A stretch of 43,421 nt of DNA from Alphaproteobacteria bacterium. Lineage in GTDB: Bacteria > Pseudomonadota > Alphaproteobacteria > Caulobacterales > Caulobacteraceae. Within the stretch, counting starts at the first letter, position 1. Every line of letters begins with the position of its first letter. The DNA lies in contig JAHKAM010000020.1 in NCBI GenBank assembly GCA_018826515.1, positions 1 to 43,421 of the forward strand, in the 5' to 3' direction. The notes under the pieces were generated by a model, which had not been told where the DNA came from, ran no database searches, and saw only the letters and a program-made list of their open reading frames with translations. Shown here piece by piece: positions 10,834 through 19,953 of the stretch. A program made the translations under genes and the position numbers.

Positions 10834-11665
10834 AGGCGCGCTCCAGCACATAGTCGCCCGGTTCGGCGTTCGAGCCCTCCTTCATGCCGAAGGTTTCAAG
10901 CAGTTCGCCCGTCTCCTTGATCATGGCCATCGAGCCGCACAGCATGACCCGGTCGCGTTCCGGCGAGAAGCCGGCGGGAACGCCGAGGTCGGCGAACAGG
11001 GCGCCGGACTTGATGCGGTCGGTGATCCGGCCCCCTCTTTCGCCATCGGGGGTGTCGAACGGCTCGCGGGTGACGGTGGGATAGTAGGTCAGCTGGGCCC
11101 TGGCCTCGTCGCCGACCAGGGGATCCTCGTGGATCCCGGAGGTGAAGAAGTCGCGATAGGCCAGGTCGGCGACGTGGCGCACCGTGTGGCAGACGACGAC
11201 GTGTTTGAACCGGCTGTAGGTGTCGGGATCGCGCGCGACGCTGAGCCACGGGGCCAGGCCGGTGCCCGTCCCGATCAGCCACAGCCGCTCGCCGCCGGTC
11301 AGGGCGTCCAGCACCAGGGTGCCGGTCGGCTTCTTGCCCATCAACACCTTGTCGCCGGGCTTGATATTGACGAGCCGCGACGTCAGCGGGCCATCGGGCA
11401 CGGCGATCGACAGGAACTCCAGCTCCTCGGCCCAGCCGGGACTGGCGATCGAATAGGCGCGCAGGATGGGCTTGCCGCCAGAACCGTCCTTGGCCTCGCC
11501 GGGCAGGCCGATCATGACGAACTCGCCCGAGCGGAAGCGGAAATCCTCGGGCCGGGCGATGGCGAAGCTGAACAGCTGGTCGGTCCAGTGGCGCACCCAC
11601 AGCACTTCCAGCTCATGGAAGGCGGAGGGCTTGGCGGGCGGGGGGGAGACGGCGACGTCGGTCAT
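10823..11665 (-). CDS. fpr: Ferredoxin--NADP+ reductase
   Basis: A 280-residue flavoprotein that moves electrons between NADPH and ferredoxin or flavodoxin. The N-terminal FAD-binding barrel has the RAYSIAS motif (about residues 69-75) and PLTSRLVNIKPGD. The NADP-binding half has GTGTGLAPWLS (about 132-142), VVVCHTVRHVADLAYR and MLCGSMAMIKE (about 243-253). It ends in YVLERAFVG, the short C-terminal tail typical of the subclass I bacterial type. The ATG at 11665 gives a Pro/Ala-rich 12-residue lead before the barrel. It is the first gene of a two-gene minus-strand unit with chorismate mutase. Confidence 0.95.
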   Translation of the reverse strand: MTDVAVSPPPAKPSAFHELEVLWVRHWTDQLFSFAIARPEDFRFRSGEFVMIGLPGEAKDGSGGKPILRAYSIASPGWAEELEFLSIAVPDGPLTSRLVNIKPGDKVLMGKKPTGTLVLDALTGGERLWLIGTGTGLAPWLSVARDPDTYSRFKHVVVCHTVRHVADLAYRDFFTSGIHEDPLVGDEARAQLTYYPTVTREPFDTPDGERGGRITDRIKSGALFADLGVPAGFSPERDRVMLCGSMAMIKETGELLETFGMKEGSNAEPGDYVLERAFVG

Positions 11666-12088
11666 TGCCGGCTTATTACGGGGTGAGAGGCGAGGGGGGA
11701 AGGGATGCGGATGTCGCGTCGGCCCGGTTCGGCGCGCGTCCGGCCCGATGCTGTCTTCCCGCCCCTGATCATCGCGTCCCTTTTCGCCCCCGACCGTGTC
11801 TTCCCGCCCCTTGTCGGCGCCCCGTTCGACGGCTCTTCAGTCGCCTGCGACCGAAGCTGACGCAGTCCTGTGCATTGGTATGAAGAGGCGGAGGCGACAG
11901 GGTCTTTGACGGTTCGACACACATCACGGCAGCGGCGCCCGGATCGACAGCCCGGTCCGGCGGCGACCACCCGACCGGTCGTCCGGTCGCCCGACAATTT
12001 TCCGGACCCATGGTGTATTCCCGACCCCTCCGGCGACCATGCGGAATCGGGGATGACGCCGGCCGAAACGACCGCTAGCGTCGCCGTC
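11666..12088. promoter_or_regulatory. 423-bp divergent intergenic region, fpr / S9 peptidase
   Basis: The gap between divergent fpr and the S9 peptidase gene holds no convincing gene. A 15-bp direct repeat, TGTCTTCCCGCCCCT, occurs at 11752-11766 and 11797-11811, exactly 45 bp apart. The peptidase frame is open back to 11870, but the extension is not protein-like. No clear -35/-10 pair was found. Confidence 0.5.
11752..11811. repeat. 15-bp direct repeat pair, 45-bp spacing
   Basis: TGTCTTCCCGCCCCT occurs at 11752-11766 and again at 11797-11811 in the fpr / S9 peptidase gap. The exact 45-bp offset puts both copies at a similar helical face. It may be a pair of regulator sites or a small duplication. 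Confidence 0.5.
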
Positions 12089-14428
12089 ATGCGCAACAAA
12101 CTCCTCGCCTCCACCCTGTTTCTGGCCGCCCTGTCGCCGTTCTCCGCCGTTCTGGCGCAAACCGCGGACCCGGCGGTGCTGACGCCCGAGCGGGTGTTCG
12201 CCAATCCGTCGCTGGCCGGTCCGGTGGCGCGCGGCGTCAGCCTGTCGCCCGACGGCGAACTGGTCGCCTTCCTGCGGTCGCGCGAGGACGACGTCGATGT
12301 GCTGGACCTGTGGGCCGCGCCGACCGGCGAGGGCGAGCCGTTCAAACTGATCGACGCCCGGGCCCTGGTCCCCGACGCCGGCGAACTGTCCGAGGCCGAA
12401 AAGGCGCGCCGTGAGCGGATGCGGATCAGCCAGCGCGGCGTGGTCGAATATTCCTGGGACCAGCAGGGGCGCTATATCCTCGCCCCGCTGGAAGGCGACA
12501 TCTTCCTGGCCGAGCGTGACGGCGGGGCGGTGCGCCGGCTGACGGAAACGGAGGCCGACGAGATCGACGCCAAGGTCTCGCCCAGGGGCAATTTCGTCTC
12601 CTTCGTCCGCGACCAGGATCTGGTCGTGCTGGAGCTGAACGGAAACCGCGAGACGGCGGTGACCACGGACGGCGAGGGCCTGATCACCTGGGCCACCGCC
12701 GAATTCATCGCCCAGGAGGAGATGAACCGCGACACCGGCTACTGGTGGAGCCCCGACGAGCGCCATATCGCCCTGCAACGGACGGACGAGAGCACCGTCG
12801 ATGTCATCCCGCGGCTGGACATCACCGGCGGCGGGGCCAGCGTGATCGAGCAGCGCTATCCGCGCGCCGGCCGACCCAATGCCGTGGTCGAACTGTTCGT
12901 CCATGACCGCGAGAGCGGCGAGCGGGTGCAGGTCGATCTGGGCGAGAACCGCGACATCTATCTGGCGCGGGTCGACTGGTCCGCCGACGGCCGCACCCTC
13001 TATGTCCAGCGCCAGTCGCGCGACCAGAAGACGCTGGACCTGCTCAGCGTCGATCCGGACACGGGCGCCTCGCGGGTGATCCTGACGCAGACCTCGGACG
13101 CCTGGGTGCCGTTGACCGACGACTTCAAGGCGCTGGAGGACGGCCGCTTCATCTGGTCCTCGGAAGAGACCGGCTGGCGGCACCTGTATCTGTACGCCCG
13201 TGACGGAACCATGATCCGGCCGATCACCTGGGGCCCGTGGCCGGTGAAAGGCCTGAACGGCGTCAATCAACAGACGGGCGAGGTCTTCTTCACCGCGTCC
13301 TTCGGCTATGCTGAACGGCCCGCGGGCGTCACCGGCGGGCACAGCGCCTGTCCGATGCCGGGCGGCCGGGTCGCCATGTGCGACGTCCAGGGCGAGCGGC
13401 CGACGACCCAGCGGCTGTGGCGCGCCGCGCTGGACGAGCAGAACGGACGCTTCGTCCCCGTGACCCCTGACGGCGGCTGGTGGTCGGCCTCGATGAACCG
13501 GACCGGCACCGCCTTCGTCGGCAACTATTCCGACCTCGATACGCCGCCCCAGTCGGGACTCTACCGGGCCGACGGGACCTTCGTGCGCTGGATCGAGGAG
13601 AACCGGCTGGACGAGAACCACCCCTTCTGGCCCTACGCCTCGCGCCGCCAGACGCCCGAGTTCGGCGTCCTCGACAGCCACGGCGAGATGCTGGTCTGGC
13701 AGATGACCACGCCGCCGGGGTTCGATCCGTCGAAACAGTATCCGGTGGTCATGCAGGTCTACGGCGGCCCCTCGGGCGGCGGCGTCCGCCAGAGCTGGCA
13801 GGGCGCCACCAGCCAGCTGCTCACCGAGGCCGGCTACATCGTCTTCCGCCTCGACAATCGCGGCGAGGGCGACCGGTCCGCGGCCTTCAAACAGGCCCTC
13901 TATCTGAAGATGGGCCAGCCCGAGATCGAGGATCAGGTGCTTGCCATCAACTATCTGAGGTCGCTGCCCTATGTGGCGGACGATCGCATCTCGGCCATGG
14001 GCTGGAGCTACGGCGGCTTCATGACCCTGCACATGCTGACCGAGCCGGCGATGAACCTGACCTCGGCCATCTCGGGCGCGCCGGTCACCGACTGGAGCCT
14101 CTACGACACCCACTATACCGAGCGTTTCATGTCGACGCCCGGGGCCAATCCCGAGGGCTATGCCGCCTCCGACGTCCTCGACCAGCTGGACAGTCTGACG
14201 GGCCGTCTGCTGCTGCTGCACGGCATGGCCGACGACAACGTTATCTTCGAGAACGCCACCCGCGTCATCGACGGCCTGCAGAGCCGCAGCGTCCCGTTCG
14301 AGATGATGCTCTATCCAGGCCAGCGCCACGGGGTGCGTGGCAACGAAAGGCAACTGCAGCAATGGCGGACGTATCTGGACTTCCTCGACCGCACCATCGG
14401 CTCAAGGGCGCCCGCCGCGCGGGACTGA
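12089..14428 (+). CDS. Exported S9 family dipeptidyl/prolyl oligopeptidase
   Basis: About 779 residues: an exported serine peptidase of the DPP-IV/prolyl oligopeptidase class, trimming N-terminal dipeptides from peptides in the periplasm or at the surface. The start at 12089 gives a clean signal peptide (MRNKLLASTLFLAALSPFSAVLAQ). An upstream in-frame ATG at 12053 would put charged residues before it. The DPP-IV propeller spans about 40-530 and includes the EEMNRDTGYWWSPDE segment, which carries the DPP-IV-type double Glu. The hydrolase domain follows, with Ser640 in GWSYGGFM, an Asp near 715 (GMADDNV) and a His near 747 (QRHGVRG). The gene overlaps the next by 67 bp, so the two are probably co-expressed. 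Confidence 0.93.
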   Translation: MRNKLLASTLFLAALSPFSAVLAQTADPAVLTPERVFANPSLAGPVARGVSLSPDGELVAFLRSREDDVDVLDLWAAPTGEGEPFKLIDARALVPDAGELSEAEKARRERMRISQRGVVEYSWDQQGRYILAPLEGDIFLAERDGGAVRRLTETEADEIDAKVSPRGNFVSFVRDQDLVVLELNGNRETAVTTDGEGLITWATAEFIAQEEMNRDTGYWWSPDERHIALQRTDESTVDVIPRLDITGGGASVIEQRYPRAGRPNAVVELFVHDRESGERVQVDLGENRDIYLARVDWSADGRTLYVQRQSRDQKTLDLLSVDPDTGASRVILTQTSDAWVPLTDDFKALEDGRFIWSSEETGWRHLYLYARDGTMIRPITWGPWPVKGLNGVNQQTGEVFFTASFGYAERPAGVTGGHSACPMPGGRVAMCDVQGERPTTQRLWRAALDEQNGRFVPVTPDGGWWSASMNRTGTAFVGNYSDLDTPPQSGLYRADGTFVRWIEENRLDENHPFWPYASRRQTPEFGVLDSHGEMLVWQMTTPPGFDPSKQYPVVMQVYGGPSGGGVRQSWQGATSQLLTEAGYIVFRLDNRGEGDRSAAFKQALYLKMGQPEIEDQVLAINYLRSLPYVADDRISAMGWSYGGFMTLHMLTEPAMNLTSAISGAPVTDWSLYDTHYTERFMSTPGANPEGYAASDVLDQLDSLTGRLLLLHGMADDNVIFENATRVIDGLQSRSVPFEMMLYPGQRHGVRGNERQLQQWRTYLDFLDRTIGSRAPAARD

Positions 14429-15990
14429 TCGCGGCGGCGCTTGCCGCCGTCTCGCTGACGGCCTGCGCCACCCCGAATGAAGACGGCAGCTGGACCCTGC
14501 CCGGCGAGGATGGCGGCCGGATCTTCCAGCCGCCCACGGCGGCCGCGGTCGTGGACGGCCAGTTCCCGGGCGCTCGCGCGCTCGAGGGCTCGCTGGCGCT
14601 GATCCAGAGCGTCGATCATATCGGGCCTGAGCCGTTCAACGCGGTCATTACGGTCAGTCCGGCCTTGCTGGGAGACCAGCCCCACCCGAGCCCGGACGGT
14701 TGGCTTCGGGGGCTGCCGGTCCTCCTGAAGGACAATATCGAGACGGCCGACATGCCGACCACCGCCGGCTCCCTGGCGTTGGTCGACAATGCGAGCGGGC
14801 GGGACGCGCCCGTGGCCGCCCGTCTGCGCGCCGCCGGCGCCGTCGTGCTGGGCAAGACCAATCTGTCGGAGTGGGCCAATATTCGGTCCGGCAACTCGAT
14901 CAGCGGCTGGAGCGCCGTCGGCGGTCAGGCCCTGAATCCCTATGACCCGCTGCGCACGCCGTGCGGCTCGTCATCGGGCAGCGCGACAGCCGTGGCACTG
15001 GGCCTCGCGCCGGCGGCCATCGGCACCGAGACGGACGGCTCGATCACCTGTCCCGCCTCGGTCACCGGCGTCGTCGGGTTCAAGCCGACCGTCGGTCTGG
15101 TTTCACGCACCCATATCGTGCCGATCAGCCATTCGCAGGACACCGCCGGGCCGATCGCGACCACGGTCGAGGACGCCGCGATCGTTCTGACGGCCATCGC
15201 CGGCTCCGACCCGCTGGACCCCGCGACCGTCGAGGCCGATGCGCGCAGGGTCGACTATCACGCGGCGCTGGACGCGAACTCGTTGCAGGGCGCCCGTCTC
15301 GGCGTGATGCGGTTTCTCATCTCCAACTATTCCGCCGAGACCCAGGCCGAGTTCGAGCGGGCGCTGGTCAACCTGCGCGCGGCCGGGGCCGAGATCGTCG
15401 AAATCACCGAGCCCCCCGCCGACTTCCGCCAGATCGGCGGCTGGGAGCTGACTGTGCTGCTGACCGAGCTGAAGCACGATCTCAACCTCTATCTGGCCTC
15501 GACCGACCCCACGCAGGTGCGGACCCGGACCCTGGCCGACGTCATCGCCTTCAACGCCGCCGAGCCGCGCGAGACCGTCCTGTTCGGCCAGGAGCTGTTC
15601 GAGCGGGCCGAGGCCACCGGCGGGCTGGACGATCCCGCCTATGTCGAGGCGCGCGAACGTTCGTTCCGCGCCGCCGGTCCCGAGGGCATCGACCGGATGA
15701 TGGCTGACCACGGCGTCGTCGCCCTGATCGCCCCGACCACCTCGCGCGCCTGGACCAATGACCGCGAGGATGACGACAATCCGCAGGGCTCGGCCAGCCG
15801 GCTGGCGGCGGTGGCCGGCTACCCGCACCTGACCGTGCCGATGGGCTTCGACCGCGGCATGCCGGTGGGCATCAGCTTCATCGGCGGCAAGTGGGACGAC
15901 GCCCGCATCCTGTCGCTCGGACACGCCTATGAACGCCGGACGATGGAGCGACGGGCGCCGGCGCTCGCGGGCGGGCAACCTTCGTTGTGA
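14362..15990 (+). CDS. Amidase-signature lipoprotein, peptide-amidase-like
   Basis: About 542 residues. The N-terminus has a basic stretch, a hydrophobic run and a lipobox LTAC (Cys near 35), so it is probably a lipoprotein. The amidase-signature Ser-cisSer-Lys triad is intact: Lys123 (PVLLKDNIET), a cis-Ser near 203 (CGSSSGSA) and Ser227 (GTETDGSITCPAS). The TETDGSI form is that of peptide amidase-like members rather than GatA. It would hydrolyse amides, perhaps C-terminal peptide amides, outside the cytoplasm. The ATG at 14362 lies 67 bp inside the end of the S9 peptidase gene; no other ATG, GTG or TTG codon precedes the signal sequence in frame. Confidence 0.88.
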   Translation: MADVSGLPRPHHRLKGARRAGLIAAALAAVSLTACATPNEDGSWTLPGEDGGRIFQPPTAAAVVDGQFPGARALEGSLALIQSVDHIGPEPFNAVITVSPALLGDQPHPSPDGWLRGLPVLLKDNIETADMPTTAGSLALVDNASGRDAPVAARLRAAGAVVLGKTNLSEWANIRSGNSISGWSAVGGQALNPYDPLRTPCGSSSGSATAVALGLAPAAIGTETDGSITCPASVTGVVGFKPTVGLVSRTHIVPISHSQDTAGPIATTVEDAAIVLTAIAGSDPLDPATVEADARRVDYHAALDANSLQGARLGVMRFLISNYSAETQAEFERALVNLRAAGAEIVEITEPPADFRQIGGWELTVLLTELKHDLNLYLASTDPTQVRTRTLADVIAFNAAEPRETVLFGQELFERAEATGGLDDPAYVEARERSFRAAGPEGIDRMMADHGVVALIAPTTSRAWTNDREDDDNPQGSASRLAAVAGYPHLTVPMGFDRGMPVGISFIGGKWDDARILSLGHAYERRTMERRAPALAGGQPSL

Positions 15991-16007
15991 CGGGCGGTTG
16001 AGGCGCG

Positions 16008-16484
16008 ATGGAAAAGCAGTTCGTCAGATTCGCCAACGCCACCGCGAAGCTCGCGGGCAGGCCGTGGACCTTCATCGGCTGTCTGGCGATCGTGCTGGTC
16101 TGGGCGCTGTCCGGTCCGGTATTCGGGTTCAACGAGACTTGGCAACTGGTCATCAACACCGGCACGACGATCATCACCTTCCTGATGGTGTTTCTGATCC
16201 AGAACACCCAGAACCGCGACGGCGCGGCCATGCAGGCCAAGCTGGATGAGTTGCTCCACGCCATCACCGCCGCCGACGAGCGGTTCATCGGCATCGAGCA
16301 CCTGACCGACAAGGATCTCTCGATGATCCTTGCCGAGGTCGAGGCCCGGGCCCAGCGACTGCGTGGGGACGACCCGATGCCGGTCGTCGCCACCCGCGCC
16401 GAGGATGTGACGGCGGCGGCGCGCAAGGCCGCCGGCAAGCCGCCCGCCAAACCGGCCGCCCGCCGCCGCAAGGCCGCCACGTGA
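16008..16484 (+). CDS. Low-affinity iron permease family protein
   Basis: A 158-residue inner-membrane protein of the Iron_permease family (PF04120). Two membrane segments lie at about residues 20-42 (FIGCLAIVLVWALSGPVFG) and 47-65 (LVINTGTTIITFLMVFLIQ), followed by the family's QNTQNRD motif and a helical stretch with KLDELLHAITAADERFIGIEHL. The C-terminus is a Lys/Ala/Pro-rich tail. The name comes from a yeast transporter; iron transport by the short bacterial members is not well established. The gene ends in GTGA, which overlaps the GTG start of the SemiSWEET gene, so the two form an operon. Confidence 0.9.
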   Translation: MEKQFVRFANATAKLAGRPWTFIGCLAIVLVWALSGPVFGFNETWQLVINTGTTIITFLMVFLIQNTQNRDGAAMQAKLDELLHAITAADERFIGIEHLTDKDLSMILAEVEARAQRLRGDDPMPVVATRAEDVTAAARKAAGKPPAKPAARRRKAAT

Positions 16485-16756
16485 GCGATCTCGCCGCCAA
16501 CATCGTCGGCACCGCCGCCGCCCTGTGTTCCATCACCAGCTTCGTCCCCCAGATCGTCAAGATCTGGAAGTCCCGCGATGCCTCGGCCGTGTCGCTCCGG
16601 ACCTATTCGCTGACGGTCACCTGCTTCGCCCTCTGGGTCGGTTACGGAGTCCTGACCACGGCCTGGCCTATCATCGTCGCCAACGCCTGCGCCCTGGTCA
16701 TGTCTGCGGGCGTGCTGGCGATGAAATGGCGGTTCGATGGTCGCGGTTCGGGCTGA
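16481..16756 (+). CDS. SemiSWEET family sugar transporter
   Basis: A 91-residue protein with three membrane helices, the half-size bacterial relative of SWEET/PQ-loop transporters, acting as a dimer to carry sugars. The signature is in helix 1: IVGTAAALCSITSFVPQIVKIWKSRDASAVSL, with the PQ at about residues 24-25. Helices 2 and 3 are TYSLTVTCFALWVGYGVL and IIVANACALVMSAGVLAMKW. The start is GTG at 16481, overlapping the previous gene by 4 bp (GTGA). The gene stops 10 bp before the convergent cysN-cysC stop. The substrate cannot be read from sequence. Confidence 0.92.
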   Translation: MSDLAANIVGTAAALCSITSFVPQIVKIWKSRDASAVSLRTYSLTVTCFALWVGYGVLTTAWPIIVANACALVMSAGVLAMKWRFDGRGSG

Positions 16757-16766
16757 TGCGGTTGTG

Positions 16767-18617
16767 TCAGGACCGCCGGCCGGCCGCCTGGGCGGCATGG
16801 ACGAGCGCCATGATCCGGTCCGCCGCCTCGTCCGGCGAACAGGCGGCCGCATCGATCCGCAGCTCCGGAGCCTCGGGCGCCTCATACGGGCTGTCGATGC
16901 CGGTGAAATGGCTCAGCTGGCCGGACCGGGCCTTGGCGTACAGCCCTTTCACGTCGCGCGCCTCAGCCACCGCCAAAGGCACGTCCACGAAGACCTCCAG
17001 GAACTCACCCGGCCCCATCAGCTCGCGCGCCATGCGCCGCTCCTCGCGGAAGGGCGAGATGAAGGAGACCAGCACGATCAGGCCCGCATCCGTCATCAGC
17101 CGGGCTACTTCGGCCACCCGCCGCACGTTCTCGACCCGGTCGGCGTCGGTGAAGCCCAGGTCCCGGTTCAGCCCGTGGCGGACGTTGTCGCCGTCCAGCA
17201 GCGCGGAATGCAGGCCGTCCTCAAGCAACCGCTGCTCGACCCGGTTGGCGATGGTCGATTTTCCGGCCCCCGACAGGCCCGTGAACCAGAGCACCAACGG
17301 CGACTGGCGTTTGAGCGCGGCGCGTTCGGCGCGACTGACCGCCAGCGCCTGGGGCCGCACATTGGCCGCGCGGCGCAGCGCGAAACGGATCATGCCCGCT
17401 CCGGCGGTCTCATTGTTCGCCCGGTCAATCAGGATGAAGCCGCCGAGGTCACGGTTGTGGACATAGGGCTCGAAGGCCATCGGGGCATCAAGCGCAAGGG
17501 TGCACAGGCCGATGTCGTTCAGGGCAAGGGTCGGCGCGGCCAGGCGCTCCCCGGTATCGACATTGACCTTGTGACGCAGGTCGCTGATCCGCGCCGGAAC
17601 CGTCGTTGCCCCCAGCTTCAACCAGTACGACCGGCCCGGCAGCAGCGGGCGGTCGGACATCCAGACCAGATGGGCCTCGAACTGGTCCGCGACCTCCGGA
17701 GCATCCTGCGCGGCGACGATGAGGTCTCCACGGGAGACGTCCACCTCGGGCGTCAGGGTCAGCGTCACGGACTGGCCGGTCCGGACCTCGGCGAGGTCGC
17801 CGTCCATGGTGACGATCCGGTCGATCGCGGCGTTGACGCCCGAGGGCAGCACGCGGACGGCGTCGCCGGGCCGGGCGACGCCGCCCACGATCCGGCCCGC
17901 GAAGCCGCGGAAGTCGGCATGGGCTCGGGTGACGCCTTGCACGGTCATCCGAAGGGGCTCGGACGCCGCCTGCGCCAGTCTGATCGTCCGCAGGTAGGCC
18001 ATCAGGTCCGGGCCGGCGTACCAGGCCGTCAGGGCCCCCGTGGTCGAGATGTTCTCCCCCGTGCGGGCGCAGGTCGGGATGGCGGTGATGTCGGTCAGGC
18101 CGATCGGGTCGGCGAAGGCGCGGTAGTCCTCGACGATGGCGTCGAAGCGCGTCCGGGACCCCTCCACAAGATCCATCTTGTTGACCGCCAGAATGACCCG
18201 GCGAACGCCCAGCAACGACAGCAGCCGGCTGTGCCGCCGCGTCTGGGTCAGAACCCCCTTGCGCGCGTCGACCAGGACGATGGCCAGGTCCGCCGTCGAG
18301 GCGGCGGTGACCATGTTGCGGGTGTACTGCTCGTGGCCCGGCGTATCCGCCAGAACGAAGCGGCGGTCTCCAATGTCGAAGAAGCGGTAGGCGACATCGA
18401 TGGTGATCCCCTGTTCCCGCTCGGCCGACAGGCCGTCGACAAGGAAGGCCAGGTCCGGCGCGCCATCCAGATCGGGAAGGCCTGCGAGCTGATCGGACGG
18501 AACGCCGCCCGCGTCATGCAACAGCCGTCCGATCAGGGTCGACTTGCCGTCGTCCACCGAGCCGCAGGTGATCAGGCGGACGACCTCGCGGGGGCCGGTG
18601 TCGTGACCCGCGGCCAT
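16767..18617 (-). CDS. cysNC: Sulfate adenylyltransferase subunit 1 / APS kinase fusion
   Basis: A 616-residue bifunctional enzyme. The N-terminal CysN GTPase powers ATP sulfurylase; it shows the P-loop [14 protein letters not shown] (about 19-32), [12 protein letters not shown] (about 91-102) and NKMD (about 145). Translation-factor-like barrels follow. From about residue 440 a CysC APS kinase domain has its own P-loop [15 protein letters not shown] and the [15 protein letters not shown] motif; it phosphorylates APS to PAPS. Together with CysD it activates sulfate for assimilation or sulfation. The ATG at 18617 overlaps the cysD TGA by one base (TGATG). The fusion is common in proteobacteria. 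No PAPS reductase or sulfotransferase gene is in the window. Confidence 0.96.
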   Translation of the reverse strand: MAAGHDTGPREVVRLITCGSVDDGKSTLIGRLLHDAGGVPSDQLAGLPDLDGAPDLAFLVDGLSAEREQGITIDVAYRFFDIGDRRFVLADTPGHEQYTRNMVTAASTADLAIVLVDARKGVLTQTRRHSRLLSLLGVRRVILAVNKMDLVEGSRTRFDAIVEDYRAFADPIGLTDITAIPTCARTGENISTTGALTAWYAGPDLMAYLRTIRLAQAASEPLRMTVQGVTRAHADFRGFAGRIVGGVARPGDAVRVLPSGVNAAIDRIVTMDGDLAEVRTGQSVTLTLTPEVDVSRGDLIVAAQDAPEVADQFEAHLVWMSDRPLLPGRSYWLKLGATTVPARISDLRHKVNVDTGERLAAPTLALNDIGLCTLALDAPMAFEPYVHNRDLGGFILIDRANNETAGAGMIRFALRRAANVRPQALAVSRAERAALKRQSPLVLWFTGLSGAGKSTIANRVEQRLLEDGLHSALLDGDNVRHGLNRDLGFTDADRVENVRRVAEVARLMTDAGLIVLVSFISPFREERRMARELMGPGEFLEVFVDVPLAVAEARDVKGLYAKARSGQLSHFTGIDSPYEAPEAPELRIDAAACSPDEAADRIMALVHAAQAAGRRS

Positions 18618-19522
18618 CAGAAATACCCCTCGCGCTTTTTCCGCTCCATCGAGGCCGCCGGGTCATGGTCGATGGCCCGACCCTGGCGTTCGGAACCCGA
18701 GGCCTCCCGGACCTCGCGAACGACGGCGTCCAAGGTGTCAGCGACGCTCTCGACGGCGGCGGTCAGGGGCCAGCAGCCAAGGGTGCGGAAACGGACGCTG
18801 CGGGTGCGGGCGACCTCTCCCGGCCGCAGGGGCATGCGGTCATCGTCCAGCATCAACAGGGCCCCGTCGCGCTCGATGACCTGTCGATCGGCGGCGAAAT
18901 AGAGGGAGGGCAGGGCGATATCTTCGCGCTGGATATATCGCCAGACGTCAAGCTCGGTCCAGTTGGAGAGGGGGAAGACACGGACCGATTCCCCGTCGTG
19001 CAGGCGGGTGTTGTAGAGGCTCCAGAGCTCCGGACGCTGGCGTTTGGGGTCCCAGCCGTGCGCCGCGGTGCGGAACGAGACGATCCGCTCCTTGGCCCGG
19101 CTTTTCTCCTCGTCGCGTCGGGCGCCGCCGAAAGCCGCATCAAACCGGTGTCGGTCCAGCGCCTGTTTCAGACCCTGGGTTTTCCACAGATCGGTATGAA
19201 GGCTCGCGCCATGATCGAAGGGGTTGATGCCGTCTGATTCGGCTTCAGGATTGCGGTGGATCAGCAGACGCATGCCGGCCGCGGCTGCGGCCTCGTCGCG
19301 AAAGGCGTACATCTCGCGGAATTTCCACATCGTATCGACATGGAGCAGGGGGAAGGGCGGCGGCGCCGGGAAGAAGGCCTTGCGCGCGAGGTGGAGCAGG
19401 ACCGCCGAATCCTTGCCGGCGGAGAACAGCAGCACGGGTCGCTCGCTCTCTGCGGCGACTTCGCGAAAGATGTGAATGGCTTCGGCCTCGAGCCATCCGA
19501 GAACGTCGTCGTGCAGCCGCAT
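18617..19522 (-). CDS. cysD: Sulfate adenylyltransferase subunit 2
   Basis: The 301-residue catalytic ATP sulfurylase subunit, which makes APS from sulfate and ATP with CysN. The PP-loop variant [20 protein letters not shown] is at about 29-48. Other conserved parts are [66 protein letters not shown] and the C-terminal ERKKREGYF. The frame is open further upstream to 19708, but the ATG at 19522 ([18 protein letters not shown]) gives the usual CysD length, and the upstream extension is Arg/Gly-rich. It is first in the two-gene unit, divergent from the small exported protein gene. Confidence 0.95.
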   Translation of the reverse strand: MRLHDDVLGWLEAEAIHIFREVAAESERPVLLFSAGKDSAVLLHLARKAFFPAPPPFPLLHVDTMWKFREMYAFRDEAAAAAGMRLLIHRNPEAESDGINPFDHGASLHTDLWKTQGLKQALDRHRFDAAFGGARRDEEKSRAKERIVSFRTAAHGWDPKRQRPELWSLYNTRLHDGESVRVFPLSNWTELDVWRYIQREDIALPSLYFAADRQVIERDGALLMLDDDRMPLRPGEVARTRSVRFRTLGCWPLTAAVESVADTLDAVVREVREASGSERQGRAIDHDPAASMERKKREGYF

Positions 19523-19709
19523 GGTGGGTCCCGTTACGCCGCCGTAGCTGTGACCGCGGAATCGTCCGGCGCCAAGCCGTTGAAGCCGAGCCCCGACGGC
19601 GGATTGTCCGCGGCCTTGCCGGGCCCGGCGGGCCATTTTCAACCAGAAGTCGGGAACCGGGTTCCGATCCGCCGGTTCTGACGGTGGGTGGGCAAGAAGG
19701 AGTAGCATA

Positions 19710-19937
19710 ATGAAAAAGACACTAGCCGCCGTCGCAGCGGGCGCCCTCCTGGTCGCCTCGCAGGCAATGGCGACGACCCAGGCCAGCTCGAGGGTTGCCG
19801 ACCGCGTCGGCCCGCAGGCCGGCGAATCCAGCGAACTCGCCGGCGGCGTCGCCCCTGGGCTGATCTTCGCCGCCGTAACCGTCGCCTCATTCGCGATCTT
19901 TTTCGCCGCGGCGGACGACGACAGCGAAAGCGACTGA
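19710..19937 (+). CDS. Small exported protein with one membrane segment, unknown function
   Basis: A 75-residue protein. A signal peptide (about 1-21, [11 protein letters not shown] to QAMA) is followed by a short polar stretch ([21 protein letters not shown]), a hydrophobic helix (about 48-67) and an acidic end DDDSESD. A strong Shine-Dalgarno (AAGGAG) sits just upstream of the ATG. The layout of signal, Gly-containing linker, helix and acidic tail resembles small proteins often seen in alphaproteobacteria; no function is assigned to them here. It is divergent from cysD and convergent with the Rid gene, with 16 bp between stops. It is probably real despite its size. Confidence 0.72.
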   Translation: MKKTLAAVAAGALLVASQAMATTQASSRVADRVGPQAGESSELAGGVAPGLIFAAVTVASFAIFFAAADDDSESD

Positions 19938-19953
19938 TAGACGGCCGGTCAGG

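Noticed and set aside
10006..10920. Open frame of 304 codons on the plus strand across Hpt and chorismate mutase
   Set aside because: It is out of frame with Hpt and antisense to chorismate mutase and fpr, all of which have clear motifs.
11924..14362. Open frame of 812 codons on the minus strand
   Set aside because: It lies fully antisense to the S9 peptidase, which has a signal peptide and catalytic triad. The antisense product shows no motif.
16737..18902. Open frame of 721 codons on the plus strand
   Set aside because: It is antisense to the cysN-cysC fusion and contains no recognisable domain.
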